Part shown: piece by piece, positions 9,041 to 18,371 of the stretch
Position numbering within the stretch: position 1 is the first letter of the stretch
Layout of the letters: every line of letters starts with the position of its first letter
Source of the DNA: Streptomyces sp. CNH099
GTDB taxonomy: Bacteria > Actinomycetota > Actinomycetes > Streptomycetales > Streptomycetaceae
Assembly: GCA_000514715.1 (NCBI GenBank)
Contig: AZWL01000009.1
Span: 124,186-188,185, forward strand
Direction of reading: 5' to 3'
DNA: 64,000 nt
Position numbers and translations under genes: made by a program
Notes under the pieces: model-generated
Database searches by the model: none
What the model was told of the DNA's origin: nothing
What the model saw: only the letters and a program-made list of their open reading frames with translations

Positions 9041-10014
9041 CCCTCCGGGTCGCCGGGGTCCTCGCCGGCCAGGACGCGCTGGAAGTACGGCCAGCTGTCC
9101 GGCACGGTGCCGTCGGCGTCCGTGAACCCGTACTCCCGGGCGACCTGCCCGCTGTACAGCGACGCCCCGTTCCACCGCGCCTTGTCCGGGTCCGCCGCCA
9201 GCGCCGCCACCGCGCGCCCGACGAGGACGGGCGACTCGGAGAGCGCGAAGTGCCGCTCCTTCGCGACCGCGTCGCGCCAGTTCTCCTCCGTCACCCCGAA
9301 GTGGTCGAGCATCTGCTCGGAGCGCAGGAACCCCGGCGTGAGGGAGAGCGCGGTGGCGCCGGCGTCCTTCAGCTCGTGGCTGAGGTTGAACGCCATCCGG
9401 ATCGGGGCGTTCTTCGTCAGGTCGTAGAAGAACATCTCGCGATACGGCCTGTTTGCCTCCGCCGTGCCGTCGGTGATCTCGACCAGCAGCCCGCCGCCGG
9501 TGCGCAGCAGCAGCGGCAGCGCGCAGTGGCTGGTGATGATGTGGGTCCTGACCCCGAGTTCCAGCATGCGCAGCCCGCGGTCGAGGTCGACCTCCCACAT
9601 CCTCTTGCCGAACTCGACGAGGTGCTCGCCGCCCCAGATGTCGTTGACCAGCACGTCGAGCCGGCCGTGGTCGCGGTCGATCCGGGCGACCAGGTCCCGC
9701 ACCCGGTCGGCTTCGAGGTGGTCGACGGCGACCGCGACGCCCTCGCCGCCGGCCGCGGTCACCAGCTCCGCGGTCTCCTCGATGGTCTCGGTGCCGCGGC
9801 CGACCTCGCTGACGCGCTCCCGGGTGGTGCGGCCGGTGGCGTACACGGTGGCGCCCAGGGCACCCAGCTGCACCGCGATCGCCCGGCCCGCGCCCCGCGT
9901 GGCGCCGGCGACCAGCGCGACCCTCCCGCGCAGCGGCCGCTGCCCGGCGCCCGGCACGGCCCTGTCCTGCGCGTTCTGCGTGTTCTGCGTGTTCTGGCTC
10001 TGCTCTTCGCTCAT
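9022..10014 (-). CDS. Short-chain dehydrogenase/reductase
   Basis: 330 residues from ATG 10014; a GTG six bases upstream is possible. The Rossmann motif AGATRGAGRAIA follows a Gln/Asn-rich N-terminal tail with a TQN TQN repeat. The catalytic pair is YDLTK (YxxxK). The usual NNAG is NDIWG, and the catalytic-serine segment reads EITDGT rather than SS, so it is an atypical SDR whose substrate is unknown. The C-terminus mentions no membrane or signal features. The gene converges on, and overlaps by 19 bases, the WYL regulator. Confidence 0.85.
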   Translation of the reverse strand: MSEEQSQNTQNTQNAQDRAVPGAGQRPLRGRVALVAGATRGAGRAIAVQLGALGATVYATGRTTRERVSEVGRGTETIEETAELVTAAGGEGVAVAVDHLEADRVRDLVARIDRDHGRLDVLVNDIWGGEHLVEFGKRMWEVDLDRGLRMLELGVRTHIITSHCALPLLLRTGGGLLVEITDGTAEANRPYREMFFYDLTKNAPIRMAFNLSHELKDAGATALSLTPGFLRSEQMLDHFGVTEENWRDAVAKERHFALSESPVLVGRAVAALAADPDKARWNGASLYSGQVAREYGFTDADGTVPDSWPYFQRVLAGEDPGDPEGYRLRP

Positions 10015-10145
10015 GCGCACACCGTGGCACCGAAACCGGACACCTTCTGTCAGGTTTCCCGGCAGGTTGCGAAAGGGTTCCGGGAGGTGCCGATCCCGCC
10101 GCTCCGCGTGCGTACGCGCGGCGGAAGGCAGATGCTGGACCCGTG

Positions 10146-10667
10146 ATGGAGGAGTCGGAGTTCTGGGAGCTGATCGACAGCACCCGCGAGGCCGCCGAGG
10201 GCGACCCCGCGGAGCAGGCCGACCTGCTCGTGGACCGGCTGACCGAGCTGGACCCGGACGCCGTGACGGACTTCGCCTGCCACTTCGAGTCGCGGATGGA
10301 CCGGGCGTACCGCATGGACCTGTGGGGCGCCGCGTGGGTGCTGCTGGACGGGGTCAGCGACGACGCCTTCGACTCCTTCCGCAGCTGGCTCGTCGGGCAG
10401 GGCCGGACGGTCTTCGAGGGCGCCCTGCACGAGCCGGACGACCTCGCCGAGCTGCTGGCCGACTTCGACGAGGAGACGGACGGGGAGGCGGACGACCTGG
10501 CCTTCGCGGCGGACGAGGCGTACGAGCGGCTGACGGGGCTGAAGCTGCCGGAGCTGGGGCTGCCGGAGGGGCCGGCGGAACCGGTGGGGGAGGCGATCGA
10601 CTTCGAGGACGAGCGGGTGCTGGCGCGTCGGTTCCCGAAGCTGTGGGCGCTGTACCGGGAGGACTGA
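10146..10667 (+). CDS. DUF4240 domain protein
   Basis: 173 acidic residues. The pattern FWELIDSTREAA, DPDAVTDFACHFESRMDRAY, MDLWGAAW and DDAFDSFRSWLVGQG is the DUF4240 signature common in Streptomyces. It is cytosolic, with no signal or membrane span, and its function is not known. The start may be GTG 10143 or ATG 10146. The nearest purine run (GGAAGG, 10123-10128) is rather far from both, so initiation may be weak. Confidence 0.8.
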   Translation: MEESEFWELIDSTREAAEGDPAEQADLLVDRLTELDPDAVTDFACHFESRMDRAYRMDLWGAAWVLLDGVSDDAFDSFRSWLVGQGRTVFEGALHEPDDLAELLADFDEETDGEADDLAFAADEAYERLTGLKLPELGLPEGPAEPVGEAIDFEDERVLARRFPKLWALYRED

Positions 10668-10729
10668 GGGGACGGGGACGGGAGCGAGGGCGGACCGGGG
10701 CCTGGGCGGGTGCGTCGGAACGGGGCGCC

Positions 10730-11281
10730 TCAGAGCAGCGTGCGGCCCATCAGCACGTCGTCCACGTACGCGCCGTCCAGCAGGAACTCCTCCGGCAGCA
10801 CCCCCTCCACCGCGAACCCCTCGGACTCGTACAGCCGCCGCGCCGGCGTGTTGTGGCCCAGCACCCGCAGCGTCAGCCGCCGCGCGCCGGCCGCACGGGC
10901 GTGCTCCGCCGCCGCGCGCAGGAGCGCCCGCGCGACGCCGGCGCCGCGGACGTCGGGGGCGACGACGAGGCCCTGGATCTGGCGGACGTGCGCGTTGACC
11001 GGCAGCGCGGTCGGGGGTACGACGCAGACGTAGCCGACGACGCGGGCTGCGTCCCCGGGGCCGGCGGCGGGGGCGGCGGGCAGCTCGGCGACGAGGTAGT
11101 CCTCGGTGCGGTGCCGGTCGTCGAAGAACGGGGCGCCGGGGCTGGGCGGCTCCGTCACGGCGTGCAGGTGCGACCAGGTGGCGACGTCGAGCGCGCGGAG
11201 GAGATCGCCGTCGGCGGCTCGCGCGGGACGTATGCGCAGCTCGCCACCGCCGGCCGCCCCGCCGGGGTGCACGTTGGTCAT
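10730..11281 (-). CDS. GNAT-family N-acetyltransferase
   Basis: 183 residues, start ATG 11281 (MTNVHPGG) chosen because the fold begins at LRIRPARAADGD and upstream sequence is not conserved. The acetyl-CoA binding motif A is GLVVAPDVRGAGVARALL (Q/RxxGxG/A type), followed by LRVLGHNTPARRLYESEGF, typical of GNAT enzymes. Small-molecule or protein N-acetylation is expected; the acceptor is unknown. It is convergent with the DUF4240 gene and divergent from the epimerase gene. Confidence 0.86.
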   Translation of the reverse strand: MTNVHPGGAAGGGELRIRPARAADGDLLRALDVATWSHLHAVTEPPSPGAPFFDDRHRTEDYLVAELPAAPAAGPGDAARVVGYVCVVPPTALPVNAHVRQIQGLVVAPDVRGAGVARALLRAAAEHARAAGARRLTLRVLGHNTPARRLYESEGFAVEGVLPEEFLLDGAYVDDVLMGRTLL

Positions 11282-11336
11282 CGACTCACTGTGACACGAG
11301 CTGCCGCGGTGCGGCACATGAGGGCAGGATGGGCTC

Positions 11337-12230
11337 ATGCGTATCGCGGTCTCCGGCACCTCCGGACTCATCGGCTCCGCCCTCGTCCGCTCGCTGCGGG
11401 CCGACCGGCACGACGTCCTGCGGCTGGTACGGCGGGAGGCGAGCGCCCCGGACGAGGTGCCGTGGGACCCGGATCGGGCGTACGTCGACGCCGCCCGGCT
11501 CACCGGCTGCGACGCCGTCGTGCACCTCGCCGGGGCCGGCATCGCCGACCGGCGCTGGACGGAGAGCTACAAGCGGGTCCTGCGCGACAGCCGGGTGCTG
11601 GGCACCGCGGCCGTCGCCGACGCCGTCGCCTCGCTCGACCGGCCGCCGTCCGTCCTCGTCTGCGGCAGTGCCGTCGGCTACTACGGCGACACCGGCGACC
11701 GCGCCGTCGACGAAACCGCCCCGCCGGGCCGGGGGTTCCTCGCCGACCTGTGCCAGGAGTGGGAGGCCGCGGCCGGCCCGGCGGCGGAGTCGGGGATCCG
11801 CACCGCCTACGCGCGCACCGGCCTGGTGGTGGCCCGCAAGGGCGGGGCGTGGGGGCGGCTGTTCCCGATCTTCCGGGCCGGGCTGGGCGGCCGGCTCGGC
11901 AACGGCCGGCAGTACTGGAGCTTCATCTCCCTGCACGACCACGTCGCCGCGCTCCGCCACATCATCGACACCGAGTCGCTCTCCGGGCCGGTCAACCTCA
12001 CCGGCCCGGAGCCGGTGACCAACCGCGAGGTGACGGCGGCGATGGGGCGGGTGCTGCGGCGGCCGACGCCGTTCCCGGTGCCGGCGGCGGCGCTGCGGCT
12101 GGCGCTGGGCGGGTTCGCGGAGGACGTGCTCGGCAGCCAGCGGGTGGTGCCGCGGAAGCTGCTCGACTCGGGGTTCACGTTCGCGTTCCCGGGCATCGAG
12201 GACGCGCTGCGGGCGGCGCTGCGGGGGTAG
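11337..12230 (+). CDS. TIGR01777-family epimerase (extended SDR)
   Basis: 297 residues. The N-terminal nucleotide-binding motif is SGTSGLIGSALV, and the family hallmarks HLAGAGIADRRWTESYK, SAVGYYGDTGD and RTGLVVARKGGAWGRL are all present, with the C-terminal DUF1731-like segment (EDVLGSQRVVPRKLLDSGFTF). Members resemble SulA of cyanobacteria and yfcH of E. coli; the reaction has not been defined for most of them. ATG 11337 begins the Rossmann strand directly, so the start is well supported. Confidence 0.9.
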   Translation: MRIAVSGTSGLIGSALVRSLRADRHDVLRLVRREASAPDEVPWDPDRAYVDAARLTGCDAVVHLAGAGIADRRWTESYKRVLRDSRVLGTAAVADAVASLDRPPSVLVCGSAVGYYGDTGDRAVDETAPPGRGFLADLCQEWEAAAGPAAESGIRTAYARTGLVVARKGGAWGRLFPIFRAGLGGRLGNGRQYWSFISLHDHVAALRHIIDTESLSGPVNLTGPEPVTNREVTAAMGRVLRRPTPFPVPAAALRLALGGFAEDVLGSQRVVPRKLLDSGFTFAFPGIEDALRAALRG

Positions 12231-12389
12231 CCGGCCCCGGCCGGCCGGCTGCGGGGGGCGGCGCCGGGGGCCGTTGGCGCGGGGGGCGCGCCGGGTGTGC
12301 GTCCGTGCCCTTGTGGTGCGCACCTGGCCGGCGCCACCATCCGACCTATCGTCATCGGCACGCGTCCACACCGGTACGCGGATACGGCC

Positions 12390-12405
12390 ATGCCCAGCTG
12401 GGCAT
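12390..12405. promoter_or_regulatory. 16-bp perfect palindrome upstream of the FAD oxidoreductase gene
   Basis: ATGCCCAGCTGGGCAT is its own reverse complement. It lies 64 bases upstream of the GTG start at 12470, in an AT-richer patch following the intergenic gap. A repeated CAGGCGTCC/GAGGCGTCC pair follows at about 12410-12428. Position and symmetry suggest an operator for an unidentified dimeric regulator. Confidence 0.45.
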
Positions 12406-12469
12406 CAAACAGGCGTCCAGAGGCGTCCGAGAGCGCTCGGTCGCGGACGCACAACCCCGGGAGGCACCC

Positions 12470-14017
12470 GTGCCCCAAGCCGCAGGAAGCACGGACCCCG
12501 TAGACGTCGTCGTCGTAGGCGCCGGACTCGCCGGTCTCTCCGCGGCCCACCACCTGGTCGGAGCGGGTCTCGACGTGACCGTGCTGGAAGCGGACGAGCA
12601 GGTCGGCGGGCGGATGGCCACCGACCACGTGGACGGTTTCCGGCTGGACCGCTCGCTGCAGCTGCTCAACACCTCGTACCCGGAGCTGCGTCGGATACCG
12701 GGGCTCGCGGGGGTGCCGCTGTGCCCGCTCGGCGGCGACGTGGTCGTCTGCGCGGGCGGGCGGCGGCAGCGTATCGGCGGATCGAGGGGCACGGGGGGCG
12801 CGTTCACCACGGCGAGCGCCTTCGCCAGCGCCGCGCGTGCGCCCCGGGGCGGTTTCATCGACCAGGCCTGGCTCTCCGCGGCGCTGGCCCGGCTGGCCGC
12901 CGTGCCCACCGCGCGGCTGCTGGCCCGGCCCGAACGCCGGGCCGCGGACGCCCTGGCCGTGCGGGGACTGCCGCCGCGGATAGCGGCGGGCTCCCTGCGG
13001 CCACTGCTGGTGGCCCTGCTCAACGACCCGGCGCTGACCACGTCGAGCCGCTCCGCCGACCTGGCGCTGCGGTCGTTCGCACGCGGGCGGCTGTGCCTGC
13101 CGGCGGGCGGGGCGGCGACGGTGCCGCGGCGGCTGGCGGCGGGGCTGCCGCACGGGACGGTGCGGACGGGGGTGCGGGCGGTGTCGGTGTCGACGACCGC
13201 GGTGCGGACCGAGGGCCACGGGGTGCTGCGCTGCCGGTCGGTGCTGGTGGCCACGGGTGCGCGGGCGGCGGCGGGGCTGCTGCCGGGGCTGCGGCTGCCG
13301 GGGTTCCACCCGGTGACGGTGCTGCACCACAGCGCCCCGGCGGAGTCGCTGCCGGGCGGCGGGGCGGCGCGGGGTGGTGCGGAAGCACCCGGGGCGGCCG
13401 AAGCGCCGGAGGAGGCGCGGTACGGGGACGGGCCGGGGGGCGGCGCGCGGGAGCCGGCGGCGCGGGGCGGGGCGGGCGGCACGGGCGGCGTCCCGGTATG
13501 GAACGGTGCGGCGCGGAACGGTGCGGGCAGGGCGGCCGCGGTACGGGGCGGCCCGGGCCCGGGCGGCCCGCGGGAGGCGGCGCTGCTGCTGGACGCCGAG
13601 CGGGCCCACGGGCCGGTGTCGCACACGGCGGTGGTCAGCGGCGCGGACACCTCGCGGGCGCCGCGGGGGCGGGCGCTGGTCAGCTCGGTGGTGCTGGGCG
13701 AGGACGCGGGGCGGCCGGCGCGGGTGCTGGACAAGTCGGCGCGGCGGCAGCTGAGCGAGCTGTACGGGACGTCGGCGTTCGACTGGGAGCTGGTGGCGGC
13801 GCACCACGATCCGGAGGCGGTCCCGGCGATGCCGGCGCCGCACGACCTGCGCCGTCCGGTACGGGTGCTGTGCGGCCTCTACGTGTGCGGCGACCACCGC
13901 GACACGAGCGGCCCCCAGGGTGCCCTGTACTCCGGCCGCCGCGCGGCCCGCGCGCTGCTCCGCGACTTCGGCCTGACCCCGGCCACGGAAACCGCCGCGG
14001 TCCCGGCACTCGCCTAG
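12470..14017 (+). CDS. FAD-dependent amine oxidase / phytoene-desaturase-like oxidoreductase
   Basis: 515 residues from GTG 12470, with GGGAGG at 12459-12464. The FAD-binding motif VVVGAGLAGLSAAHHL and the following EADEQVGGRMATD (GG-R doublet) lie near residues 14-50, and the C-terminal FAD motif is YVCGDHRDTSGPQGAL. This is the NAD(P)-binding Rossmann/amine-oxidase superfamily; substrate unknown. Around residues 300-370 there is an unusual run of Gly/Ala/Pro/Glu-rich low complexity (GGGAARGGAEAPGAAEAPEE and similar) inserted between two conserved parts, so it is probably a disordered loop. A perfect palindrome precedes the gene. Confidence 0.82.
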   Translation: MPQAAGSTDPVDVVVVGAGLAGLSAAHHLVGAGLDVTVLEADEQVGGRMATDHVDGFRLDRSLQLLNTSYPELRRIPGLAGVPLCPLGGDVVVCAGGRRQRIGGSRGTGGAFTTASAFASAARAPRGGFIDQAWLSAALARLAAVPTARLLARPERRAADALAVRGLPPRIAAGSLRPLLVALLNDPALTTSSRSADLALRSFARGRLCLPAGGAATVPRRLAAGLPHGTVRTGVRAVSVSTTAVRTEGHGVLRCRSVLVATGARAAAGLLPGLRLPGFHPVTVLHHSAPAESLPGGGAARGGAEAPGAAEAPEEARYGDGPGGGAREPAARGGAGGTGGVPVWNGAARNGAGRAAAVRGGPGPGGPREAALLLDAERAHGPVSHTAVVSGADTSRAPRGRALVSSVVLGEDAGRPARVLDKSARRQLSELYGTSAFDWELVAAHHDPEAVPAMPAPHDLRRPVRVLCGLYVCGDHRDTSGPQGALYSGRRAARALLRDFGLTPATETAAVPALA

Positions 14018-14065
14018 CAGGAACGGTTCTCCGCCAGCGCTCCCGCCCGGGGCAGCCGCTTGAGG

Positions 14066-14118
14066 GGAGCGGTGCTCGTGCGGAGAGAGCGGCGCTCACC
14101 CCGCACGGGCACCGCTCC
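14066..14118. terminator. Long hairpin between convergent FAD oxidoreductase and HTH/TPR regulator
   Basis: GGAGCGGTGCTCGTGCGG (14066-14083) pairs with CCGCACGGGCACCGCTCC (14101-14118): 18 bp with one G-T position and a 17-base loop. It is located between two converging stop codons. Confidence 0.75.
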
Positions 14119-14169
14119 GTACCGAGAGCACCCCGCGCCCCGCCGCCGGTCGCGAGGCCGCGCCGGGCC

Positions 14170-15792
14170 TCACACCGCCAGCGCCGCGACCCGCTCCCGG
14201 TACGCCCGCACCGGAGGTGCGTCGCGGTACGGCTCCAGACGGCGTTCGAAGTCGCGCACGTACTCCGCCGCGCGCGCCGACCGCATCTCCGCCGCCTGCT
14301 GCGCCGCCTCCGCGCCCAGCACACACGCCTGCTCCACCTCGCCAAGACCCAGCCGGGCCGCGGCCAGCACCAGCCGGCAGAACACCCGGCTGCGCGCGAA
14401 CCCCGCCGCGCGCAGCTGCAGCGAGCGCTCGGCGTGCTGCGCCGCCGCCCGGTACTGCTGGAGGTCGCGGTGGCAGTGCCCGAACTCGTCCGCCAGCTGC
14501 GCCTCGTCGAAGAACCGCGCCCAGTGCGGCGCCTCCTCCCCCGGCCGCGCCGACTCCAGCGCCCGCTCCGCCCGCGCCAGCGACGTCGTGCACGCCCGCA
14601 CCTCGCCCAGCAGCCCGTGCCCGCGCGCCTCCGCGGCGTGCAGCAGCGCCTGCACCACCGGGGGCACGCCCCCGCCGACGCCCTGCTGGGCGACCCGGGC
14701 CAGCTGCACGGCCTCCCGGCCGTGCCCCAGGTAGACGGCCTGGCGGCTCATCGTGACCAGCACGTAGCTGCCGTACGCGCGGTCGCCCGACGCCTGCGCC
14801 AGGCGCAGCGCCTGGACGAAGTACCGCTGGGCGAGCCCGTGCGCGGCGATGTCGTACGAGGTCCAGCCCGCCAGCCGGGTCAGGTCCGCGGCGGCGGAGA
14901 ACAGCCGGCGCCCCGTGGCCTCGTTGTACGTGCCGCGCAGCATCGGCTCGACCTCGTGCTCCAGGTACCGCACGAGGGCCTGCCGGGCGTGCCCGCCGCC
15001 GTACGCGTTGTCCAGCGCCCGGAACATCTCGGCGACGGACCGCATCGCCCCGATGTCGCCCTGGGTGACCCGCTGGCCGGGCGCCCGGGCCCCCGGCCCG
15101 CCCCAGCCCGGCCCCGGGTCGCCGCGCCCGCCGGCGCCGCCTCCGGGGCCGCCGGGCCCGGGGCCGCCCCCCGGCGCCGTACCGACGGCGACACCGCCGC
15201 CGGCGCCCACGCCCGGGCCGCGCCCCTGCGCGGGCACCCGCACCCCGCCCGGCGGCCCCGCGACGGCGCCGACCGGACCCGGACCGCCGCCCGGCGGTCC
15301 CGGCGACGGCACCCCCGCGGCCCGCTGCTGCAGCTCCCGCGCCACCTTGTCGTCCGGCCTGCCGATCAGCCAGTCACGGCTCGGCACCACCAGACCCGCA
15401 GGAGTGAACGCAATCTTCCGCAGCTCCGCCTGACTGCCGGTGTCCTTGCGCCACAACCCGCTCACGATGTCGATCGCCTCGGCCGGCGTCGAGGCGAACT
15501 CCAGTCCGGCGTACACCGGTGCGCACGCGTCGAGCCCGAGGTCCTGCGCGGTCAGCCGGCGGCCGAGGCGCCGGGTGAACACCTCGGCGATCAGCGCCGG
15601 CGTCGTGCCGCGCGGTTGCTGGCCGCGCAGCCAGCGGGTCACCGACGTTTTGTCGTACCGCAGGTCGAGGCCGTGTTCGAGGCCTAGCTGATCGACTCTG
15701 CGGGCGAGCCCCGCGTTGGAGAACCCGGCCTCGGAGATGAGGGCGGCGAGCTGGCGGTTGGGAGGTCGCTGTGAAGGTCGTTCCGTCGTCAC
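14170..15792 (-). CDS. Large HTH regulator with TPR-like C-terminus (NsdA-like)
   Basis: 540 residues from GTG 15792 ([14 protein letters not shown]), with CAGGAGA upstream. The N-terminus (about 10-75) is a DNA-binding-like helical region ([37 protein letters not shown]). A Gly/Pro-rich linker of about 80 residues follows (about 165-245), and the C-terminal half consists of helical repeats resembling TPRs ([39 protein letters not shown]). This is the layout of the Streptomyces developmental regulator NsdA and its paralogues. It is divergent from lipB over a 233-bp gap. A role in development or secondary metabolism is plausible but unproven. Confidence 0.72.
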   Translation of the reverse strand: MTTERPSQRPPNRQLAALISEAGFSNAGLARRVDQLGLEHGLDLRYDKTSVTRWLRGQQPRGTTPALIAEVFTRRLGRRLTAQDLGLDACAPVYAGLEFASTPAEAIDIVSGLWRKDTGSQAELRKIAFTPAGLVVPSRDWLIGRPDDKVARELQQRAAGVPSPGPPGGGPGPVGAVAGPPGGVRVPAQGRGPGVGAGGGVAVGTAPGGGPGPGGPGGGAGGRGDPGPGWGGPGARAPGQRVTQGDIGAMRSVAEMFRALDNAYGGGHARQALVRYLEHEVEPMLRGTYNEATGRRLFSAAADLTRLAGWTSYDIAAHGLAQRYFVQALRLAQASGDRAYGSYVLVTMSRQAVYLGHGREAVQLARVAQQGVGGGVPPVVQALLHAAEARGHGLLGEVRACTTSLARAERALESARPGEEAPHWARFFDEAQLADEFGHCHRDLQQYRAAAQHAERSLQLRAAGFARSRVFCRLVLAAARLGLGEVEQACVLGAEAAQQAAEMRSARAAEYVRDFERRLEPYRDAPPVRAYRERVAALAV

Positions 15793-16025
15793 CTGTGGGG
15801 TCTCCTGCCTGGGCCTCCGGGAACGGCGCGAATGTAGCGGCGAAACAAGCCCCACTCGCCGCATTCGTCCCAGCTTCATTCGATCGTGTGAGGAGACCCG
15901 AGCGCAGGGCGGGAACGTATACCGCCGTAGAGTGGAGAGGTCGGCTGGAATGCAGTCAGCCGCACCTGCCGGACGGCGTACGCGCGCCGAGGGCGAGAGA
16001 GCGCGAACAGCGCGAGGAGGGCACC

Positions 16026-16808
16026 GTGGGCGAGCTGCGCTTCGTTCACCTGGGTTTCGGCGAGGACGCCGTCGAGTACCTGGAGGCTTGGCAGGAGCAA
16101 CGGCGCGTGCACGCCGCGCGCTTCGCGGAGGAGATCCCCGACACCTGTCTGCTGCTGGAGCATCCGCCGGTCTACACCGCGGGCCGGCGCACCGCCGAGG
16201 ACGAGCGCCCCCTCGACGGCACCCCCGTGGTGGACGTGGACCGCGGCGGGAAGATCACCTGGCACGGCCCCGGGCAGCTGGTCGGCTATCCGATCATGAA
16301 GCTGCCGCGCCCCGTCGACGTCGTCGCGCACGTACGCCGGCTGGAGGAGGCGCTGATCCGCGCCTGCGCAGACTTCGGCCTGGAGACCACCCGGGTCGAG
16401 GGCCGCAGCGGGGTGTGGGTGCTGGGCGACCCGGTGGAGCAGCGCGCGGAGCTGGGCGGGCTGTCGCTGGACTTCGACCCGCGGCTGGCGGACGAGGAGT
16501 ACGACGCACGCCTCGCCGGCCCCGACTACGCGCCCTCCAATGCGGGCCAGCGGCGCGAGGACCGCAAGCTGGCGGCGATCGGCATCCGCGTCGCCAAGGG
16601 CGTGACCATGCACGGCTTCTCCCTGAACTGCAATCCGGACAACACCTGGTTCGACCGGATCGTGCCGTGCGGCATCCGCGACGCGGGGGTGGCGTCGCTC
16701 TCCGGCGAGCTGGGAAGAGACGTGCCGGTGTCGGAGGTTCTCCCCGTCGTGGAGAAGCGTCTGCGCGAGGTCCTGGAGACGGCCGAGCCGCTCCCCCGCG
16801 CGGTCTGA
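16026..16808 (+). CDS. lipB: Lipoyl(octanoyl) transferase
   Basis: 260 residues. LipB moves octanoate from octanoyl-ACP to the lipoyl domains of E2 and H proteins, the first step of lipoate assembly. Motifs: [14 protein letters not shown], the glycine-rich [36 protein letters not shown] with the catalytic lysine, and IVPCGI with the acyl-accepting cysteine. Start GTG 16026 has GAGGAGG at 16014-16020. An acidic insert between the RSGVWV and RKLAAIG segments (about residues 138-180) is common in Streptomyces. lipA follows 61 bases downstream. Confidence 0.97.
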   Translation: MGELRFVHLGFGEDAVEYLEAWQEQRRVHAARFAEEIPDTCLLLEHPPVYTAGRRTAEDERPLDGTPVVDVDRGGKITWHGPGQLVGYPIMKLPRPVDVVAHVRRLEEALIRACADFGLETTRVEGRSGVWVLGDPVEQRAELGGLSLDFDPRLADEEYDARLAGPDYAPSNAGQRREDRKLAAIGIRVAKGVTMHGFSLNCNPDNTWFDRIVPCGIRDAGVASLSGELGRDVPVSEVLPVVEKRLREVLETAEPLPRAV

Positions 16809-16869
16809 CTCCCATATTCAGAGGCGTACGCTGGAGAACGCCGAGGAATCGAAAGCTAGGAGCCCGGAC

Positions 16870-17808
16870 GTGTCCGCTGTCGCACCCGACGGTCGCAAGC
16901 TGCTCCGCCTGGAAGTCCGCAACAGCCAGACCCCCATCGAGCGCAAGCCCGAGTGGATCAAGACCCGCGCGAAGATGGGGCCCGAGTACAACGCACTGCA
17001 GAAGCTGGTCAAGGACGAGGGCCTGCACACGGTCTGCCAGGAAGCCGGCTGCCCCAACATCTTCGAGTGCTGGGAGGACCGCGAGGCGACCTTCCTCATC
17101 GGCGGTGAGCAGTGCACCCGGCGGTGTGACTTCTGCCAGATCGACACCGGCCGGCCGGCCGAGCTGGACCGCGACGAGCCGCGCCGGGTCGCCGAGTCCG
17201 TACAGCGCATGGAGCTGCGGTACGCCACGATCACCGGCGTCGCCCGCGACGACCTGGACGACGGCGGTGCCTGGCTGTACGCGGAGACGGTGCGGCAGAT
17301 CCACGCCACCACCCCCGGCACCGGCGTCGAGCTGCTGATCCCCGACTTCAACGCCGTACCCGAGCAGCTCGCGGAGGTCTTCTCCGCCCGCCCCGAGGTG
17401 CTCGCCCACAATGTCGAGACCGTCCCGCGGATCTTCAAGCGCATCCGCCCCGGCTTCCGCTACGAGCGGTCCCTGGAGGTCATCACGCGCGCCCGCGAGG
17501 CCGGGCTGGTGACGAAGTCGAACCTCATCCTGGGCCTGGGCGAGGAGCGCGAGGAGGTCAGCAGGACGCTGCGGGACCTGTACGAGGCGGGCTGCGAGCT
17601 GATCACCATCACGCAGTACCTGCGGCCCTCCCCCAGGCACCACCCGGTGGAGCGGTGGGTCAAGCCGCACGAGTTCGTGGAGCTGCAGCAGGAGGCGGAG
17701 GAGGTCGGCTACGCCGGCGTCATGTCCGGCCCGCTGGTGCGGTCCTCGTACCGGGCCGGGCGGCTGTACCGGCAGGCCGTGGAGAAGCGCGCCCGGCCCG
17801 CGGCGTAA
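16870..17808 (+). CDS. lipA: Lipoyl synthase (radical SAM)
   Basis: 312 residues. It inserts two sulfurs into octanoyl-E2 to form lipoyl groups. The radical-SAM cluster motif CTRRCDFC and the auxiliary-cluster cysteines C-x4-C-x5-C ([12 protein letters not shown]) are both present, and the C-terminal RSSYRAG element that holds the third auxiliary-cluster ligand serine is intact. Start GTG 16870 follows AGGAGC at 16858-16863. It forms a unit with lipB and serves the same complex as AceE. Confidence 0.97.
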   Translation: MSAVAPDGRKLLRLEVRNSQTPIERKPEWIKTRAKMGPEYNALQKLVKDEGLHTVCQEAGCPNIFECWEDREATFLIGGEQCTRRCDFCQIDTGRPAELDRDEPRRVAESVQRMELRYATITGVARDDLDDGGAWLYAETVRQIHATTPGTGVELLIPDFNAVPEQLAEVFSARPEVLAHNVETVPRIFKRIRPGFRYERSLEVITRAREAGLVTKSNLILGLGEEREEVSRTLRDLYEAGCELITITQYLRPSPRHHPVERWVKPHEFVELQQEAEEVGYAGVMSGPLVRSSYRAGRLYRQAVEKRARPAA

Positions 17809-17956
17809 CGGCGGCGGGGGCGCGCCCCGGCGTGCCGCCACTGTGGGCTTCACCACGCTTTGACCGCCGGGCCACGCCCCGGTAACACCGTGGGGTGAGC
17901 ATGGACCCCGACCAGCTTTGACATCCCTGACTCCGCGACCGCCGAGGGGGGCCGCC

Positions 17957-18187
17957 GTGCCGTCGTCACCGTCGTCGTTACCGTCCTGGCCGCCGCCCCG
18001 GCCGACCGTCACCGGGGTGCTGCGCACCATCGAGGGGCTGCTGCTGCGCGGCGAGCAGCGCACCGCCCGGCGCAACGCCTGGGACGCCGTGCTGGAGGAC
18101 CGCCGCCGGGCCAGTGCCCGGCGGGAGTCGGAGTCGGCCGTGGGGAAGGCGGGCCCGGTGGGCGGTACGTCCGCTCTGCCCCGCTGA
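17957..18187 (+). CDS. Small basic conserved protein of the lipA-glnA region
   Basis: 76 residues from GTG 17957, behind a clear GAGGGGGG site (17944-17951). The conserved part is PTVTGVLRTIEGLLLRGEQRTARRNAWDAVLEDRRRA, which recurs at this position next to lipA in Streptomyces. It has no signal peptide or membrane span and its function is unknown. A frame extension to TTG 17918 exists but has no ribosome site. Confidence 0.7.
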   Translation: MPSSPSSLPSWPPPRPTVTGVLRTIEGLLLRGEQRTARRNAWDAVLEDRRRASARRESESAVGKAGPVGGTSALPR

Positions 18188-18209
18188 CCGCGGGCGCCGG
18201 CGCCCGCGG
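18188..18209. terminator. 22-bp perfect palindrome after the small basic gene
   Basis: It begins at the first base after the stop codon. The 11-base half CCGCGGGCGCC is followed immediately by its reverse complement, which gives a GC-only hairpin that probably ends the lip transcript. Confidence 0.55.
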
Positions 18210-18371
18210 CACCCCCCGGGCCCACCCCGGCCGCGTACGACCTGCGGACGGTCTGCGGACGCTCTCCGGCCGGCCCGTGGACCGGCCTCCCCGACCGGCC
18301 GCCGGCCCCGCGTCGGCCCCGGTGCCGGGCCCGGTCTGTCGTCGGGTCCGGCTGGCCGTAGAATTCGCGGC

